NCBI GenBank assembly: GCA_902762335.1 | Contig: CACWNZ010000004.1 | Location: 2,089-25,583 of the forward strand | DNA length: 23,495 nt | Direction of reading: 5' to 3' | Source: an uncultured Ruminococcus sp. | Lineage (GTDB): Bacteria; Bacillota; Clostridia; Oscillospirales; Acutalibacteraceae | Part shown: in pieces, positions 23,282 through 23,495 of the stretch | How the letters are laid out: every line of letters starts with the position of its first letter | Position numbering within the stretch: position 1 is the first letter of the stretch | Notes under the pieces: generated by a model | Database searches by the model: none | Seen by the model: the letters and a program-made list of their open reading frames with translations, nothing else | Told to the model about the DNA's origin: nothing | Program-made: the position numbers and the translations under genes

Positions 23282-23418
23282 AGGATATTTATACTCTATG
23301 TAATATTTCTACTATATGTAGTGTTTCTTATCCGACCATTCCATCATCCTCTTTCTTAATAATTTTGAAGGCAAAAATTCGGGGACATCGTTTTTTTTCG
23401 ATGTCCCTGAATTTTTTT
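23282..23418 (+). ncRNA. Candidate small RNA or terminated leader, unidentified
   Basis: About 137 bases lie between a near-consensus promoter and a strong terminator. No ORF is usable (the ATG codons are followed almost at once by stops). The 5' half is AT-rich and can fold with GGATA and TATCC around CTAC-TATA-TGTAG. The 3' end is the terminator at 23373-23418. It could be a free small RNA or the attenuated leader of a gene beyond the window. I recognise no known RNA family. Confidence 0.4.
23373..23418. terminator. Strong terminator, probably bidirectional
   Basis: An 18-position stem (23373-23390 with 23399-23416, core ATTCGGGGACATCG with one G-U) has an 8-T loop and A/T runs on both sides. 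On the + strand it ends the short transcript from 23282; on the - strand it directly follows a TAA at 23417-23419 that may end a gene entering from the right. Confidence 0.88.
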
Positions 23419-23495
23419 ATCCGTTTTTGCCGTATTTTACAAGAGATTCTTTGATATCTTCATAGGACGGGTAAGCATACGCTTAAGGAAATACA
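23417..23495 (-). pseudogene. Possible 3' end of a gene entering from the right edge
   Basis: Reading leftwards, codons up to TAA at 23417-23419 give AYPSYEDIKESLVKYGKNG, a protein-like C terminus placed right before a terminator. The same frame has a stop at 23483-23485, only ten bases from the window edge, so the gene would need a frame change there. Too little is visible to name a product, and it may not be coding. Confidence 0.25.

Noticed and set aside
1..23495. CRISPR arrays, tRNA or rRNA genes, insertion sequences, phage genes
   Set aside because: No regularly spaced repeats, cloverleaf-like sequences, transposase motifs or terminal inverted repeats were seen on either strand.

Overview
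The window looks like chromosomal DNA of a Gram-positive Clostridia, most likely a Ruminococcus-type gut bacterium (Oscillospiraceae/Ruminococcaceae). This is inferred from the AGGAGG-type ribosome binding sites, consensus TTGACA/TATAAT promoters in AT-rich spacers, a type IV pilus locus with no outer-membrane secretin, and CBM26-like starch-binding modules of the sort common in starch-degrading Ruminococcus. No rRNA, tRNA, CRISPR array, transposase or phage gene was seen.

Left part (1-3.8 kb, + strand): the 3' portion of a SulP-family anion transporter with a STAS domain and an unusual charged C-terminal extension, then pncB (nicotinate phosphoribosyltransferase) and pncA (nicotinamidase). 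The three are tightly spaced and end at a strong terminator, so they probably form an NAD-salvage operon. A second, back-to-back terminator closes the pilus genes arriving from the other side.

Central part (3.8-21.4 kb, - strand): a compact type IV pilus locus in four transcription units. In transcription order: a second major-type pilin (20876-21370); a major pilin pilA (19815-20315); an assembly operon pilMN-pilO-pilD-pilB-pilT-pilC (19412 down to 11977); and a minor-pilin operon of two prepilins plus a 2209-residue prepilin-like protein (11697 down to 3824). The assembly operon encodes an inner-membrane platform built like GspL/GspM (a PilM-PilN fusion plus PilO), the prepilin peptidase, the extension ATPase PilB, the retraction ATPase PilT and the platform protein PilC. 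The giant protein has a class III-type signal but no Glu at mature position 5, as in tip-capping minor pilins. It carries a FIVAR-like helical stalk and two CBM26-like modules. The best reading is a retractable pilus whose tip protein binds starch or a related glucan; this is the main discovery candidate.

Right part (21.6-23.5 kb): glyA (serine hydroxymethyltransferase, - strand), broken by an apparent small deletion; then about 620 bases without a gene that hold the glyA promoter, two candidate short non-coding transcripts on the + strand, each with a promoter and terminator, and possibly the extreme 3' end of another - strand gene at the window edge.

Three genes (glyA, pilMN, pilO) show frame breaks when read against their family or neighbouring reading frames. 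These may be assembly errors or real lesions and need read-level checking.
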